A stretch of 64,000 bases of DNA, taken from Piscicola geometra (taxonomy: Eukaryota > Annelida > Clitellata > Hirudinida > Piscicolidae). This document shows, piece by piece, positions 31,707 through 42,854 of the stretch (position 1 is its first letter; every line of letters starts with the position of its first letter). The notes below the pieces were generated by a model. It did no database searches. It was not told where the DNA came from and was given only the letters and a program-made list of their open reading frames with translations. The translations under genes were made by a program, and so were the position numbers. Location of the stretch: the NCBI GenBank assembly GCA_943735955.1, contig OX030960.1:2141402-2205401 (forward strand), read 5' to 3'.

Positions 31707-32577
31707 ATATTTATAAATATTGAAAATCCATTATTAGATTTTCAAAATGTATTTCACAATTGTGGAGTTTCTCAATGAAAAAAGTTCAGCTATTGTCCCG
31801 TCTTAATGGTTAACTGAGGACGATGCTTTTTGCTTTTGGGCACCTTTCACTTCAAACAAAAATACTCAATTGTGTAAATTGGGAGAACAACCGGGAAATG
31901 GTTGGGATAAATATCCTATCAGGATCCTTGGTACAGCAGGTATTTACCAATTCTGTTCATAATCTGTGTCGTTTATTTTCTTTAGGGACTGCGACTGTCC
32001 ACATCTGATACTAATAACATATAGGATATTTAATAATTCTCACTATATTATTATCTTATGAACTTAGGTATGAACGTGCAAGAGAGAAGCTGGTTCTTGC
32101 CGATTGTACTTCAGATTTACAGACAGAATCTGAAGAGATTGTATCTAAACTTAAAAGGTTTATTTATTTACAAATAAATTTAACTAATATTTATTTTTTA
32201 ATATTTCTTAAAGTTATTCTTTTACTTTTCAAGCGGACTTTTAAACCCTTACGGTTAAATTCAGATTCATCGAATGAGTCTGACGAAGCTGAAACGCCAC
32301 AACCAAAAAAGACCAAGATGTTTTCTAGTGGTTTGACACCTACATTTAATAATGTTGCTGATGTTTATAATTTATTGACTATTTTCCTTTTAAGGACTGC
32401 AACTGTCCTCTTCATTAATTAATAGCATACTGTGTAATTAATATTTATTAGTATAACTTAACATCTTAAGGTTTTTTGGACATTTAAATGTTGTTTTGGA
32501 AGGCTGTTCAGATTCTGATAAAACTGAAACACCACTAAAAAAGACAGCATGTCTTCTAGTGGTTTGAAATCATTGTT
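31707..32577 (+). pseudogene. CACTA-like copy 2, right fragment with DUF4806-like exons
   Basis: This is closely similar to 12345-13260. Exon blocks are VEFLNEKSSAIVPS (a TAA now follows), CKLGEQPGNGWDKYPIRILG-type, YERAREKLVLADCTSDLQTE (~32071), SNESDEAETPQPKKTKMFSS (~32270), and the duplicated weak exon near 32465. It lacks the C-terminal exons and the right end, and stops where a LINE fragment begins. Confidence 0.8.
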
Positions 32578-32803
32578 GCTGAGATGCTCAAGTCTGCTGA
32601 TCTACAGGGTGCAATCCTAGTACGTGATCTTGCTGAGTGCATCATCTCAGAAGAGAAGATCCCCACTGAATGGAAAAAGAGTTTCATTGTGAACCTCTAC
32701 AAGGGGAAAGGAGATGCTTTCGACAGAAACAACTACAGAAGCTTGAAACTGATAGAACAAGTACTCAAAGTACTGGAGCGCGTGATAGAAGACATGATGT
32801 GAA
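32578..32803 (+). pseudogene. LINE (family B) RT fingers fragment
   Basis: A 72-residue open frame shows LAECIISEEKIPTEWKKSFI, VNLYKGKGDAFDRNNYRSLK and LIEQVLKVLERVIEDMM. This is the RT fingers block (W-KKS-I-NLYKGKGD, N-YR-LKL) of an invertebrate LINE family whose C-terminal half appears at 51776-52669. It is joined at ATGATGTGA to U copy 5, where the U sequence also has ATGATGTGA, so the junction shows microhomology. Confidence 0.75.
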
Positions 32804-33460
32804 CAAGGCCCTGTGGAAGGGACTCAATGAAGACAATGGTGCAACTACAGGCCCTTGGTTTGGTGGGGAAACTCCTCGCTGGGCCTTGGATCATCCTTGT
32901 TAACTGAAACTATCACAACGTCTCCAATCTCGAGATGGTAAGGATTGGAATAATTCTCTCATTTTTTATTATTGAATCAATCCGTTAATTCATAATACAG
33001 GCACCAGCATTCCAGTACGCTATAAAAAAGATTGCAGATATTCAGAAGAATCCAGAAATGGCATTGAAAGTGGACGTATTTGGACATCCTTTAAAGGATA
33101 GAGCAACAAATAGTAAGAGACATTGTAGGAGACCTGTCCTGTTCCTCTGCTGAGATGTTAATGGACACTCCCTCTGCTCCAGTCCATAACATCCATGCAT
33201 GTATAAACTGTGATTTACAACAAATGTTTTCATTACAAATGTATTGATATTAAAACATGTTAGTGTTCTATACCTAATGCTAATCTAAACGGAATCCAAA
33301 CTACTGAGGCAGAAAGAGCTTTGGGCATGGTGGACTTTTATATTAGAAGATCTTCGTATGTCATCATAGGTTTTATTGAAGGTAAGGCAAGGGTAAAATT
33401 AAATGGCACCTTGGAGTGGTTGATAGTGAAGAAGAACAAGATTCAATATATTTTACTTGC
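32794..33460 (+). repeat. U repeat family, copy 5
   Basis: It contains the ALWKGLNEDNGATTGPWFGG block, APAFQYAIKKIADIQKNPEM (33001), the VGDLSC(S)SAEMLMDTPSAP block (~33125) and RALGMVDFYIRRSSYVIIGF (~33318). It ends in the same place as copy 2, at the start of a PLE leader. It shows the unbroken form of exons that are interrupted in copy 1. Confidence 0.65.
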
Positions 33461-34147
33461 TTAATTCACATAAAATCACGATAAATACTAACACAGATTC
33501 CCGCACACAAGAGGGACAGGAAGGACATACGAAGGAATACACCACACAAACGAAGGACAGATAATATACGACCCCACACACATAACAAGGGGCACTAGAG
33601 CAACTTGAAACTATCGATATACACCATACACAACCCACCGCGGGAGAGGAAGAGGAAACCGCGCCTTCCACAACACTAGCTCAAACTCGCACACCACAAT
33701 CCAAACAATTTACTTACATCAACAGACTCGGACACGAGCGAAGAGAAAAAAGACAATAACAGGAGCGAAATAAAAGAAAAAGCAACAAGCTTGCTCAAGA
33801 GCCTACACCAGCTCGAGAGTTTTAAGGACATAGAAACAAAAATTAGTTTCGAGAGAAGCCTCGAACGGATCGGATCGTCAATCCGTATAGCGGAAATGCG
33901 AAGAACGACAGACTTCGACAAACTCATTACGGAAGAATTTGAAACCTTCCGCATTAACCTTAGGATGAAAATGGTAAACACAATAAACAATCACATAAGG
34001 AAACTAATCCTCAAACTAAAAAATCACCCCTTAAACAATTAAAAGAGATACACAATGCTCGAAAAACTAACAAAAAATGGAAAAGCAAACTAGGAGGACC
34101 TAATAACCTTAATAAAAAAACACTAAACCTACAAGAAACGGCAACAA
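33461..34147 (+). pseudogene. PLE N-terminal region, truncated
   Basis: The leader and first ORF closely match 22041-22640: RGRGNRAFHN, LLKSLHQLESFKDIETKISF, SLERIGSSIRIAEMRRTTDF, ITEEFETFRINLRMKMVNTI. A frameshift lies near 34035. It ends in AACAACAACAATACAACG, where a different LINE fragment starts. Confidence 0.7.
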
Positions 34148-34636
34148 CAACAATACAACGGCTATATGGTCCCGCCTTTTCGCGGCGTCGTTGGCTGCCT
34201 TCGGGCACGAAGAGGACCTCAAAAGCGCCACCTCTCCCCCCCTCTCTAAAGGAGAAAGCGCAACAACAAACAACATCAACACAAAGATGGGTTTTTCGAG
34301 GCCAGAGGACATATGTCTTCTGGCTTAATCTCATCCTAAGAGCCGGTGATGTTCACCCCAACCCAGGACCTCAATGTGGAAGATGCAGTGGAACAATCCG
34401 CAGCGGCACGACGCCGGTGGTATGCGGAGGCTGCCAGAAAAAATTCCACAAAAAGTGCACTAGGTTGACAAGGACGTGGATGGACTCCTACATGAAGGAC
34501 GACAACAAGCTCTGGCGATGCGGCCGACCATGCAGACTAAACCCGCCACAAGAAGAAGAAGAGCAGGGTGACCCTCCAAACCCAACCAACCCAGAGGAAT
34601 GGAAGGGAAGTCAATGTGCCAAGTGTAGAGGCCGAA
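34148..34636 (+). pseudogene. LINE 5' fragment with 2A-like and PHD-type zinc motifs
   Basis: One open frame from about 34213 to 34632 reads LKEKAQQQTTST, FRGQRTYVFWLNLILRAG, then DVHPNPGP, then a zinc-binding pattern CGRC-x11-VVCGGC-x4-H-x2-C (PHD-like), a WRCGRPC segment and a Pro/Glu-rich tail. Many CR1- and L2-type LINEs carry a 2A-like element and a PHD finger at the start of ORF1 or ORF2. It is higher in GC than its neighbours. The frame ends at the border with U copy 4, and no RT remains. Confidence 0.6.
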
Positions 34637-35462
34637 TCAGAATTCTTTTACTAATACAATTTTTAGTATGCGTTTAAGTAACTTACCACACTATAGCAAT
34701 ATATCTAGGATGACCCATGAGGTAGGCGTGCTTGCTCTGATAATTTGGTGAGCATATTTATCATTGCGATACAGCTACCTTAGCTCACGATGCCACCACT
34801 GTAGGCCAGCACATAATGTATATTTATTTAAGTTTTAATACTAATAATGAAAATAAAAATATTTCCTTATCTGTAGGCAGACTTACTGGTGCGTCAGCAT
34901 CTGATAATGTTGAACAAATCTGTGCATCCCTAAGGGAAGCTGCCGAGATTTATGCTCATAATTTCAAACGGGAAGTGGCCCAAGTGCGATCTCACTTTCT
35001 TTCAAAAATCGGGTTCATCAGCTTTTAGTTGATGTGCTGCAGATTGATTTACTGCACCTTTCATGCAATGTACATTCCTTAGATGCTTTTGCCGATTGAA
35101 ATGATTTGTATATTGATTTATAAATGTCTAGGAGTTATTGAATATTCCTTTCTTTCTCAGCCTCAAAGGTGAACCAGGAGCGTTCAGGGCCTATTTAACA
35201 GGAAATGAAATCGTTTGAAAGATCTTCCTGCGCTACATTGGCAACCGCCTACACCTCATCTTTTGCATGGCAGGCGTCATTATTATTATTTAAAACCATG
35301 TCATTTTTATTAGTAGTGACTTCAAGAATGATGTGACCAAGGCCCTGTGGGAGGGACTCAATGAAGACAATGGTGCAACTACAGGCCCTTGGTTTGGTAG
35401 GGAAACTCCTCGCTGGGCCTTGGATCATCCTTGTTTACTGAAACTATCACAACCTCTCCAAT
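34637..35462 (+). repeat. U repeat family, copy 4 (left half)
   Basis: This is the best preserved early exon: GRLTGASASDNVEQICASLR, EAAEIYAHNFKREVAQVRSH and FLSK (34875-35010). VHQLLVDVLQIDLLHLSCNV (shifted), RYIGNRLHLIFCMAGV (~35249) and NDVTKALWEGLNEDNGATTG (35327) follow. It stops in AACCTCTCCAAT (35451-35462). The right half of the same copy restarts with the same 12 bases at 45204. Confidence 0.7.
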
Positions 35463-35817
35463 TGAGAATTAATGTAAATGTTGTCCAGCACTACCCAAAA
35501 TACATAAAGAAAAAGAAAAATGGAAAGGAAACATACCACCAGGTCGCCCAATTATAACAAACACCCATACGGAAACCACCAATATTACAAAATTCATTAA
35601 CCACCACCTAGTACCCCTCATGAAGACACACGAAAGCTACCTACAAGACAGCTTTGAGCTAATAAAATCATAAACCAATTAGACCTAGAAAACAAATTCA
35701 ATAACGACAATAAAAATTTACTCCTGGCCACAGCTGATGTTACCTCCCTTTATACTAATATGATTAACAAAAAGAAGTGGTTACAATAACAATGATGAAG
35801 ATAACGAAGATAGACCA
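35463..35817 (+). pseudogene. PLE RT fragment (subfamily 2), left of a hAT element
   Basis: Frames read ALPKIHKEKEKWKGN, PPGRPIITNTHTETTNITKF, INHHLVPLMKTHESYLQDSF and, later, LLATADVTSLYTNMINKK (motif A). These match the subfamily at 19130-19380. The copy is 5' truncated. It is cut by the hAT element at ~35818. Confidence 0.75.
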
Positions 35818-37831
35818 CATGGCTCGCGCTGTCGAGGGCCACCGGGGCCAATGGCCCTACTTTTTCAAAATTGGCCCGAAAGAATCCTGATTGGCCCCAA
35901 TGATTTTTTTCCCAAAATTTTATTTTCGTTTTTTTTATTGTGAAACTTTTTAGATGTTTCTTTGCCTAATAGAATGTCGCGGGAAGAAGTTGTTATTGAA
36001 AAGTTGAGCCAATCAAAATTAGCCTCGTGTTTTAAATCCGGTCATTCACGTGCAGACTATATCAATCTATATAAGCTTCTGTCAATCTATATAATACGTG
36101 TTGTATAGCATACTTTGTAATACCGTTAGGTCATTAAAGTCGCGTGAAATTAAAGAGATATTAAAAAAGCTATTACTAAGAAATCTTTCCAATGTCTTCC
36201 TCAAGTGGTTCTCAGGATAGAAAAGAGTCAAGCCAAAAAGAAAAAAACAGAGCATTCCAACAGACATGGAAAATTAATAACAATTGGCTCCGCTTTGACA
36301 CTATGAAAAATGTAATGTACTGTGATCTATGTATGAAGGTGCAAAATAAAAACTCTTTTACTTTTGGATGTAGTAATATTAATATAAACTCAGTGTTGAG
36401 ACATGCGAGTTTTAAAGGTAACTGTTAATAAAATTGCATAATTTGCTCAATTATTTCTTCATTATAAGTATTTAAAATGAAAATTACCTGCGTTCACTTT
36501 TTTAATAATCCTAGATCACACTAATGCTGTCGGCGCCAGCAAGCAATCAGTGTTCATGGTTTCTGCCTGTGAAGTGGCCTTTGGCAAGAATGAAGCAGCG
36601 ATAACTGCAACACTCAAAGATGAATACTTTGCTGCTAAGCAGAATCTCGCTAGTTCTGGGATTCCTGTTTTAAATGCTCATTGCATAGAACAGGGTGTCA
36701 CATCCCTAGCATGTATAAGGGTTGACTTTTGAAGAAAAGTCAAGAAAATCTTTAAGTCTTTATAAACCAATAACAACCTTCAAGTTTTTGTACATTGCTT
36801 ACTTTTTGTGTGATGTGCTCAAGCCTATTTCTATATTGTCCAAAATGTACCAAAAGAAAGACTTGGCTAATTCTGAGATTGCACCCCTTTTAACAGCAAC
36901 TATTCAGACTTTGGAGTACATGTAAAAAAACTAAGTCAGGCCCCATAATGCAGAAGTTTTTAAAGCTTATACCTGACATTCCAAAGCCTGATGAATTTGG
37001 TCTGTGTCTTTTTGATTATGAAGGTCACACTATTCGAGACAGTGTGTAACAGAGGACTGAAGCTGAGCCTGTTTGCGGAAAGTTTGTTGAAAGCATGATA
37101 AAAAGCCTCAATAGTTGGTTTTCAGACAACGAGGATGGGTCTGTATTAACAACAATGAACAATTTTTTTGATCTTAGTAATTCAGTTTCCGAAATACACT
37201 CAGACATAGAAAGAGTATCTGAGTACCAAGATGCTGTGGGTATCGAGCGCTCACAACCTGAACTAGACAGCTTAGCCAACTTCACTCGAGCCAGCCATAG
37301 CTCTGGTAATAAGTCAGTCACTGACATAAAATCTACAACTAATTTGGCCATTAAAAATTCTTATCCAGCATCAGCGGAAGCTGCCAATCGATTGTTACTA
37401 TCGCCAGTATCAACTGTAGTGTGAAAGAGGATTCAGTAGACAAAACTTAATAAAATTTGACTTGATAAATATTATAAATATATATATTATATCAGTTTGA
37501 ATATGCATAAACCAGTTTTTTTTAACATTACATTTATATTTGTCTAAAAAATTCTCTATAAATTATAGCTATAATCCGTGTTAACTTGTAATAAATAAAT
37601 TTAATTTTTTCTTCATTGTCTTAAAAAAATACTTAATGCTCACTTTATACAAATAAAACTAAAAATTAGAATAATTATAAAACGAAGAAGACCCTTTCTA
37701 GGTGGGGTGTTTATTGATTTGAAGCCGACTAAGAGCTTATTGAGAGTGAGTTTAAAAATAAATAAGTGCGCCTTATACATGGAACTCGAAAAAAAAATTG
37801 GCCCCAAAAAATTGACCCAGCGCGGGCCCTG
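35818..37831 (+). mobile_element. hAT element (ZNF862/TTF-type transposase), decayed
   Basis: Imperfect terminal inverted repeats CATGGCTCGCGCTG and CAGGGCCCGCGCTG (right end reverse-complemented) begin with the hAT-type CA(G)GG. GGCCAAT/GGCCCC-rich subterminal DNA follows on both sides. GACCA borders both ends; a full 8-bp duplication is not clean. The transposase pseudogene inside runs the same way. It sits in a PLE RT. Confidence 0.75.
36192..37468 (+). pseudogene. hAT transposase (TTF/BED-type finger to C-terminal block)
   Basis: 36192-36428 encodes a zinc-finger module: FQQTWKINNNWLRFDTMKNV, MYCDLCMKV and RHASFKG. An intron-like AT-rich gap leads to SACEVAFGKNEAAITATLKD (36562). 36722-36925 gives FKFLYIAYFLCDVLKPISIL and SKMYQKKDLANSEIAPLLTA, typical of ZNF862-like hAT proteins. 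After stops come PKPDEFGLCLFDYEGH and the frame 37095-37424 (SLNSWFSDNEDGSVLTTMNN ... LLLSPVSTVV). A one-base shift then gives CERGFSRQNLIK, the hAT C-terminal dimerisation block. The catalytic middle is largely lost. Confidence 0.7.
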
Positions 37832-38423
37832 GACCAAGACAAAAAACTAACTTCAAACTAAAATCAAACTTCACTCCAAGCATGAAGATGTTTAATGACA
37901 CCGAAAAAAACTAATAGGCAAACTAACTCAAACAATTAACAAAGACCTATATAAAAGAAGAACGTAGAAAAACGTTTTCATTCATAAATAACAACAAGAT
38001 TAAGATCACAGACGCAAACAAGCGCAAAACAAATACAAACGATAAAAGTAACATAACAATGGCTTCGAAAGAAGCTTGGAACGTGTAGGATCATCAATCC
38101 GCATAGCGGAAATGAAAAAAACAACGGAATTTGACAAATTAATCACGGAAGAATTTGAAACATTCCGAATCAATCTCAGATGCAAAATGGTGGACACAAT
38201 AGAAACACACGTTAAAAAATTAATACTAAGACTGAAAAACCACCCCTTACCAACGATTAAAAAAGAAATTCACACTGCTCGTAAAACATCAAGAAAACAT
38301 CTCAAATAATCTATGATCCTACCAGATCATAAAACGACTTGAAAGTGTCTATAACTAAACTATAAAACACAAACTAGGCAAAACAAGCCTATATAAGTAG
38401 CAACGAGAAGAGAGAAGGTCATA
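37832..38423 (+). pseudogene. Rearranged PLE pieces
   Basis: Right of the hAT, RT N-terminal sequence (LKSNFTPSMKMFND, LIGKLTQTINKDLYKRRT; ~37855-37970) is joined near 38060 to ORF1 sequence (FERSLERVGSSIRIAEMKKT, ITEEFETFRINLRCKMVDTI; 38070-38307). The normal order is reversed, so two truncated PLEs or a recombination are needed. Then ~115 bp of AT-rich sequence precede a hammerhead-like motif. Confidence 0.65.
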
Positions 38424-38465
38424 ATTCCCTGAAGAAGGCTCTATCTGCCGAAACTAGTTGAAAGA
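38424..38465 (+). ncRNA. Candidate minimal type I hammerhead ribozyme (second copy)
   Basis: CTGAAGA, GGC-TCTATCT-GCC, GAAAC, TA, GTT: the same layout as 4145-4186 with changes in the variable positions (C/A at position 7, loop bases). The 3' strand GAAAG follows and can partly pair with ATTCC upstream (weak stem I). It directly precedes the PLE leader (AAAGGACTCAACC, TATCTACTTACC), as at 4145. Confidence 0.55.
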
Positions 38466-38892
38466 CCATAGAAAGGACTCAACCTATTATCTACTTACCT
38501 TAATTTCATATAAAATAATGTTTACCAGATCAACCCACAGGTTCCCATACACGAGTGGAACAGGAAGAACGCATGGAGAGACACATCACACAAATGAAAC
38601 ACAAGTGATATACGTCCCCACACACAGATACGCACCATACACAACACACCGCGGAAGAGGAAGAGGAAACCGCGCCTTCCACAACTCAAACTATAACTCG
38701 CACACCACGAGTATAAACAATACACACAACATTCTCACTTCTACGGACTCGGACACGAGCGAAGAAGACAAAGACCATAATAAAAGCGAAGTTAGAGAAA
38801 GAATACCAAGTCTACTCAAGAGCCTACACCAGCTCGACAATTTCAAAGACATAGAAACCAAAATGAGCTTCGAAAGAAGCTTGGAACGTGTA
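38466..38892 (+). pseudogene. PLE leader and ORF1 start, cut at a hammerhead half-site
   Basis: The open frame 38458-38904 shows RFPYTSGTGRTHGETHH, RGRGRGNRAFHN, SLLKSLHQLDNFKDIETKMS and FERSLERV. It then changes abruptly to GAAACTAGTTGAATAC, the 3' half of the hammerhead motif. So a truncated PLE is fused to the 5' end of the next one within the ribozyme core. Confidence 0.7.
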
Positions 38893-39385
38893 GAAACTAG
38901 TTGAATACTAATACAGTCGTTTTTAATTTTTTGAATAAAATTGAAATCGTTCAAATTTGTATCATAATAAAACATTTCTTCCATAAAGAAAAAATGTCAA
39001 AAAGATACGTCAACATCATTTATAAACCGGACAACACAAGAACAACAATAAACCAAAGCACAAGAACTACCACTAACCAAAGGTACGTACACCCTACATT
39101 ACATAATCCACTTAACTATAACATAACAGCAATCAAGACCCCCCCCCCAGCCATACAGTCCCACACAGGAACACCAACTTAACCTCCACAAGACCACAAA
39201 CACAAACACTAACACAACCACAAACACACATACATACCGGAAACCCCATACTAACATATGGACTCCCAAAAGAACCCCTAATTTGGCAAACACCCTCATA
39301 CCACAGAGGAAGCCGAAAACCATGGCAAACCCCCACACAATACAACATAAAGTACCACCAACAATACCACACTAAAAACCACTAC

Positions 39386-40273
39386 ATGAACCACAACAAA
39401 AACATAAATACAAACATCAAAGCACCACACAAGCAAACACAACCCAACAACACTCATAACAAAACAATGAATAAGGAAACAAACAACCATAATGACCCCA
39501 AAGAAAAACTAAAAAACAAATTAACAAACATCTTAAAAAACATACAGGAGTTAACAACCCTGAAAAAACAAACGATAGAACTGAAAATCGAAACCACATA
39601 CGAAAATAACACAAACACACTAACAACCCACAACAACAAATGCAACAAACACCTCACGAATTACATAAAAGAGGAGAAAGAAACCTTGGAAAGAAACATT
39701 AAAGCAAAAATGATTAATCTACAAAAAGATTACATAAATAAAAAAACAAAGAAACTTATCGAAACACCAACACACAAAATTAAAAAAATTAGCAAAAAGA
39801 TTATAGAAGAGAATAAATGGGATCCTAGAATCATGAAAAAATTAATGAAATACATCAACAACAATAAACCCAACACAAACATCGAAATAAACGAAACACC
39901 AATTGAAAACACAATAAACACAACAAACACAACAGAAAACATAACCAACACAGAAAATATAACAAACAACACACCAAACACGGAAAACACAACCAACACA
40001 ACTAACACAACAAACATAACAAACAACACCGATGAAACCACATACACAAGACAACATCACACAAAGTACTATGGAATCTATGAAAAAGTAAAAACAATCA
40101 TGGATGAACTTAAAATAGAAATAAAAAAACACAACGCTCTGAAAGAACAAATAAGATTAATAACCGAACAAAGAGAACAAACCACAACAACAACCACAAA
40201 TATAACAGATAATACAGAAACTGACACCGAAAACATTGAAACAATGAAACAAATACCACAACAAACACTATAA
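39386..40273 (+). CDS. PLE N-terminal protein, Asn/Thr-rich with a charged helical core
   Basis: The 295-residue open frame starts with an Asn/Thr/His-rich segment, then a long Lys/Glu-rich helical block (LKNKLTNILKNIQELTTLKK, HLTNYIKEEKETLERNIKAK, KKISKKIIEENKWDPRIMKK). TNTTENITN-type repeats follow (~residues 178-228), then a second coiled segment (KVKTIMDELKIEIKKHNALK). Its block order parallels the ORF at 29988, but the primary sequence differs. A stop at 40273 is followed by more ETNTE/TTEN repeats in a shifted frame up to 40533. Function unknown; probably the N-terminal part of the PLE polyprotein or ORF1. Upstream frames 38994-39182 carry traces of an earlier start. Confidence 0.5.
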   Translation: MNHNKNINTNIKAPHKQTQPNNTHNKTMNKETNNHNDPKEKLKNKLTNILKNIQELTTLKKQTIELKIETTYENNTNTLTTHNNKCNKHLTNYIKEEKETLERNIKAKMINLQKDYINKKTKKLIETPTHKIKKISKKIIEENKWDPRIMKKLMKYINNNKPNTNIEINETPIENTINTTNTTENITNTENITNNTPNTENTTNTTNTTNITNNTDETTYTRQHHTKYYGIYEKVKTIMDELKIEIKKHNALKEQIRLITEQREQTTTTTTNITDNTETDTENIETMKQIPQQTL

Positions 40274-40544
40274 CAAACAACGGAAGAAACACCGAGACAA
40301 ACACCGAAACGGAAACAAACACCGAAATAAACACCGAAACTAACACCGAAACAACAATTATAAGAACAATAGAGGAAACTACAACAGAGAACAACATAAT
40401 CACGACAGATAACACAACAAACATAACTGGAACCGACACACCAACAACTGAAAATATAGAAGCAACAACCTCCAGACCAAATAAACCAAAGATTAAAATG
40501 TCACTTAGAAAGAAAATGATAACAAAAAACTAAATAATGAGTCT

Positions 40545-42498
40545 ATGAAAGCCGAAAACTCCTGTATAGTTAACTTATCTAAATACAAATTAAATAAACA
40601 CATTACTAACCTACTAAATAAAGGCTTCTTTGACTCCAAAAAAACAATTAACTATAATACCTTTAAAACCTTCTATAACACAACCAGAAGAAGCTTATTA
40701 CTAAAGATGTACTTTAATAGAATAAACAATATGATGATAGGAGCGGGCTATGATATTAACGACGAAGAAGACACAAGACATAAAACCAACTTCAAACTAA
40801 AATCCAACTTTACGCCAAGCACGAAAATGCTAAAAGATACCGAAAGGAAACTGATAGGCAAAATAACACAAACAATCAACAAAGACCTATACAAAAGAAG
40901 AACAAAGAAAAACGTATTCATCCTACCAATAAACAATAACAAAATAAAAATCACAGACACGAACAGACATAATACAAATACACTCTTTAAAACAAATGAC
41001 AAAAATAACATAACAAAAGAAGAAAAAGACTCCCTAAATAAACTGAAGGAAGATATAAAAAAAGGAATCATAACAATCAAAAAAGCTGACAAAGGTGACT
41101 GTTTTGTAATCTAAGACACAAAGGATTACCACGAAGAAATAATGAGACAACTCAGTGATCGAAACTTCTATAGAGAAGCTAATGAGACAGAGTACAAAAA
41201 CACACACACAATGATCAAGAGAATAACAGAAAGACACCAAACCTATAGCTCACTTAAAGACTTTCTAGACAGCAAAAACGTTAAATTTACACATCGTAAA
41301 TTTTACACGCTACCAAAAATCCACAAAGAGAAATCTGAGTGGTTTGAAGGAAGGGTCCCACCAGGACGTCCTATAATCTCAAATACAAATTCCGAAACCA
41401 AACACAACCAAGTACATCAACCACTATCTAGTACCACTAATGTACACCCACCCTAGCTACCTAAAGGATAGCTTCGAACTTATCAAAATTATCAAAGAAC
41501 TGAATACAAAAATAAGAGAGGAAAATATTAACACTAACAACCTCATAATGGCGACAGCCGACATCACCTCTCTATACACAAACATGATAAATAACAAAAT
41601 AGTAGCAAAAACAAAACTAATATTTAAAAAATTCCCAGACATTGGAAGACCTAACAAATTGATAATAGACCTACTAAAAGTCACATTAAACAATAATTTT
41701 TTTAAATACAACGGAAAACTATACAAACAAACAAGTAGCCTAGCAATGGGCGTAAGCATGGCACCAGCCCTTGCCAACATATATATCCACGATCTAGACA
41801 ACATCATCTTAAAATACAAACCAATACTATACAAACGATACATAGATGATATTATAATAATAGGCGACAGCACAATTATCAATGAAATAATAAACAACAC
41901 CACAAACAGAATAAAAGAAATTAAATTAGAATACATAACAAACAATAAAACAATCACATTTTTAGACATAAACCTAGAGTTTATAGAAAATCAAATTATA
42001 AAAAAAACACACATAAAGGAAACAAATAACCTAGCCTGGCTACACGCCGACTCCAACCATCCCAAACACATAATAACCAACTTACATAAGAGCGGCCTAA
42101 TAAGATTCTGCAGACAATGCACCCTAAAAAAAGACTACAACATATTAAGCAGAAGATTTATAAAAGCCCTCACATTAAGAGGTCACAACTATACAAAAAT
42201 GAAAATTAACGCTAAAGTAATTTGGCGAAATGAAGAAAACTACGAAGTGGAAAGAAACACCCCCAAACCCCCGAAAAAAGACGAAAGGAAAGAAAAACAT
42301 AAAATAAAAGGAAACGAAAAAATAGCAAAACCTAAAGAAAAAATACCAATAATAATCGAATACACAAAAAATAATGAGACCACACTGAGACTACAAAAAG
42401 ACATGCTCGAAGCTGTAATGGACACAAATTTAAACTCAGCGATACAAGAAGCAACCGGCCAACAACCAAAACAACAATGCTCCTCATCTATTATGTAA
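40545..42498 (+). pseudogene. PLE reverse transcriptase (one stop, one frameshift)
   Basis: It begins with the PLE-type NLSKYKLNKHITNLLNKGF and continues with FKLKSNFTPSTKMLKDTERK, ITIKKADKGDCFVI, then a TAA at 41112 where relatives have Gln. QLSDRNFYREAN, HRKFYTLPKIHKEKSEWFEG and RVPPGRPIISNTNSE follow. A frameshift near 41400 leads to 41440-42498 with YLKDSFELIKIIKEL, ATADITSLYTNM (motif A Asp, residue 41), AMGVSMAPALANIY (102-115), YIDD (134-137), FLDINLEFIENQ and HPKHIITNLHKSGLIRF. A Lys/Pro-rich tail and TTLRLQKDMLEAVMDTNL end the protein. All catalytic residues are present. No endonuclease follows. Confidence 0.88.
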
Positions 42499-42854
42499 AA
42501 ACATTGACTAAACTACTTTCATTCACTGATTAACCAATTTTATTGACTGACTTTTTTAACATGTTCGATCGTTTTCATTTCTTTCAATTGTCGTTGATCA
42601 TTAACAACTCACATATTTCATGTTACAATGGCATCTTTAAATAATAAACCTTTTTCCAAAAAACCTATCGAATGACAAAAAAATACTCATAAAAACATAT
42701 GTATTCACACAAAAATACGAATAGAAATACAAGAAAAAGGTATAAAAAAAAAATATATATATACATATATATGTATAATCTATCGAAGAACAAAACACAA
42801 ACAGTTGCCAAATGACACAATAAATCCTCCCAAAACCAATAGCACCCTCAAAAG

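Noticed and set aside
35802..37840. Clean 8-bp target duplication for the hAT element
   Set aside because: Only GACCA is shared between borders (GACCACAT versus GACCAAGA), so a full duplication cannot be claimed.
39842..41092. Cys/Val/Phe-rich minus-strand frames resembling membrane proteins
   Set aside because: They are antisense shadows of the Asn/Thr/Lys-rich PLE ORFs, without independent support.
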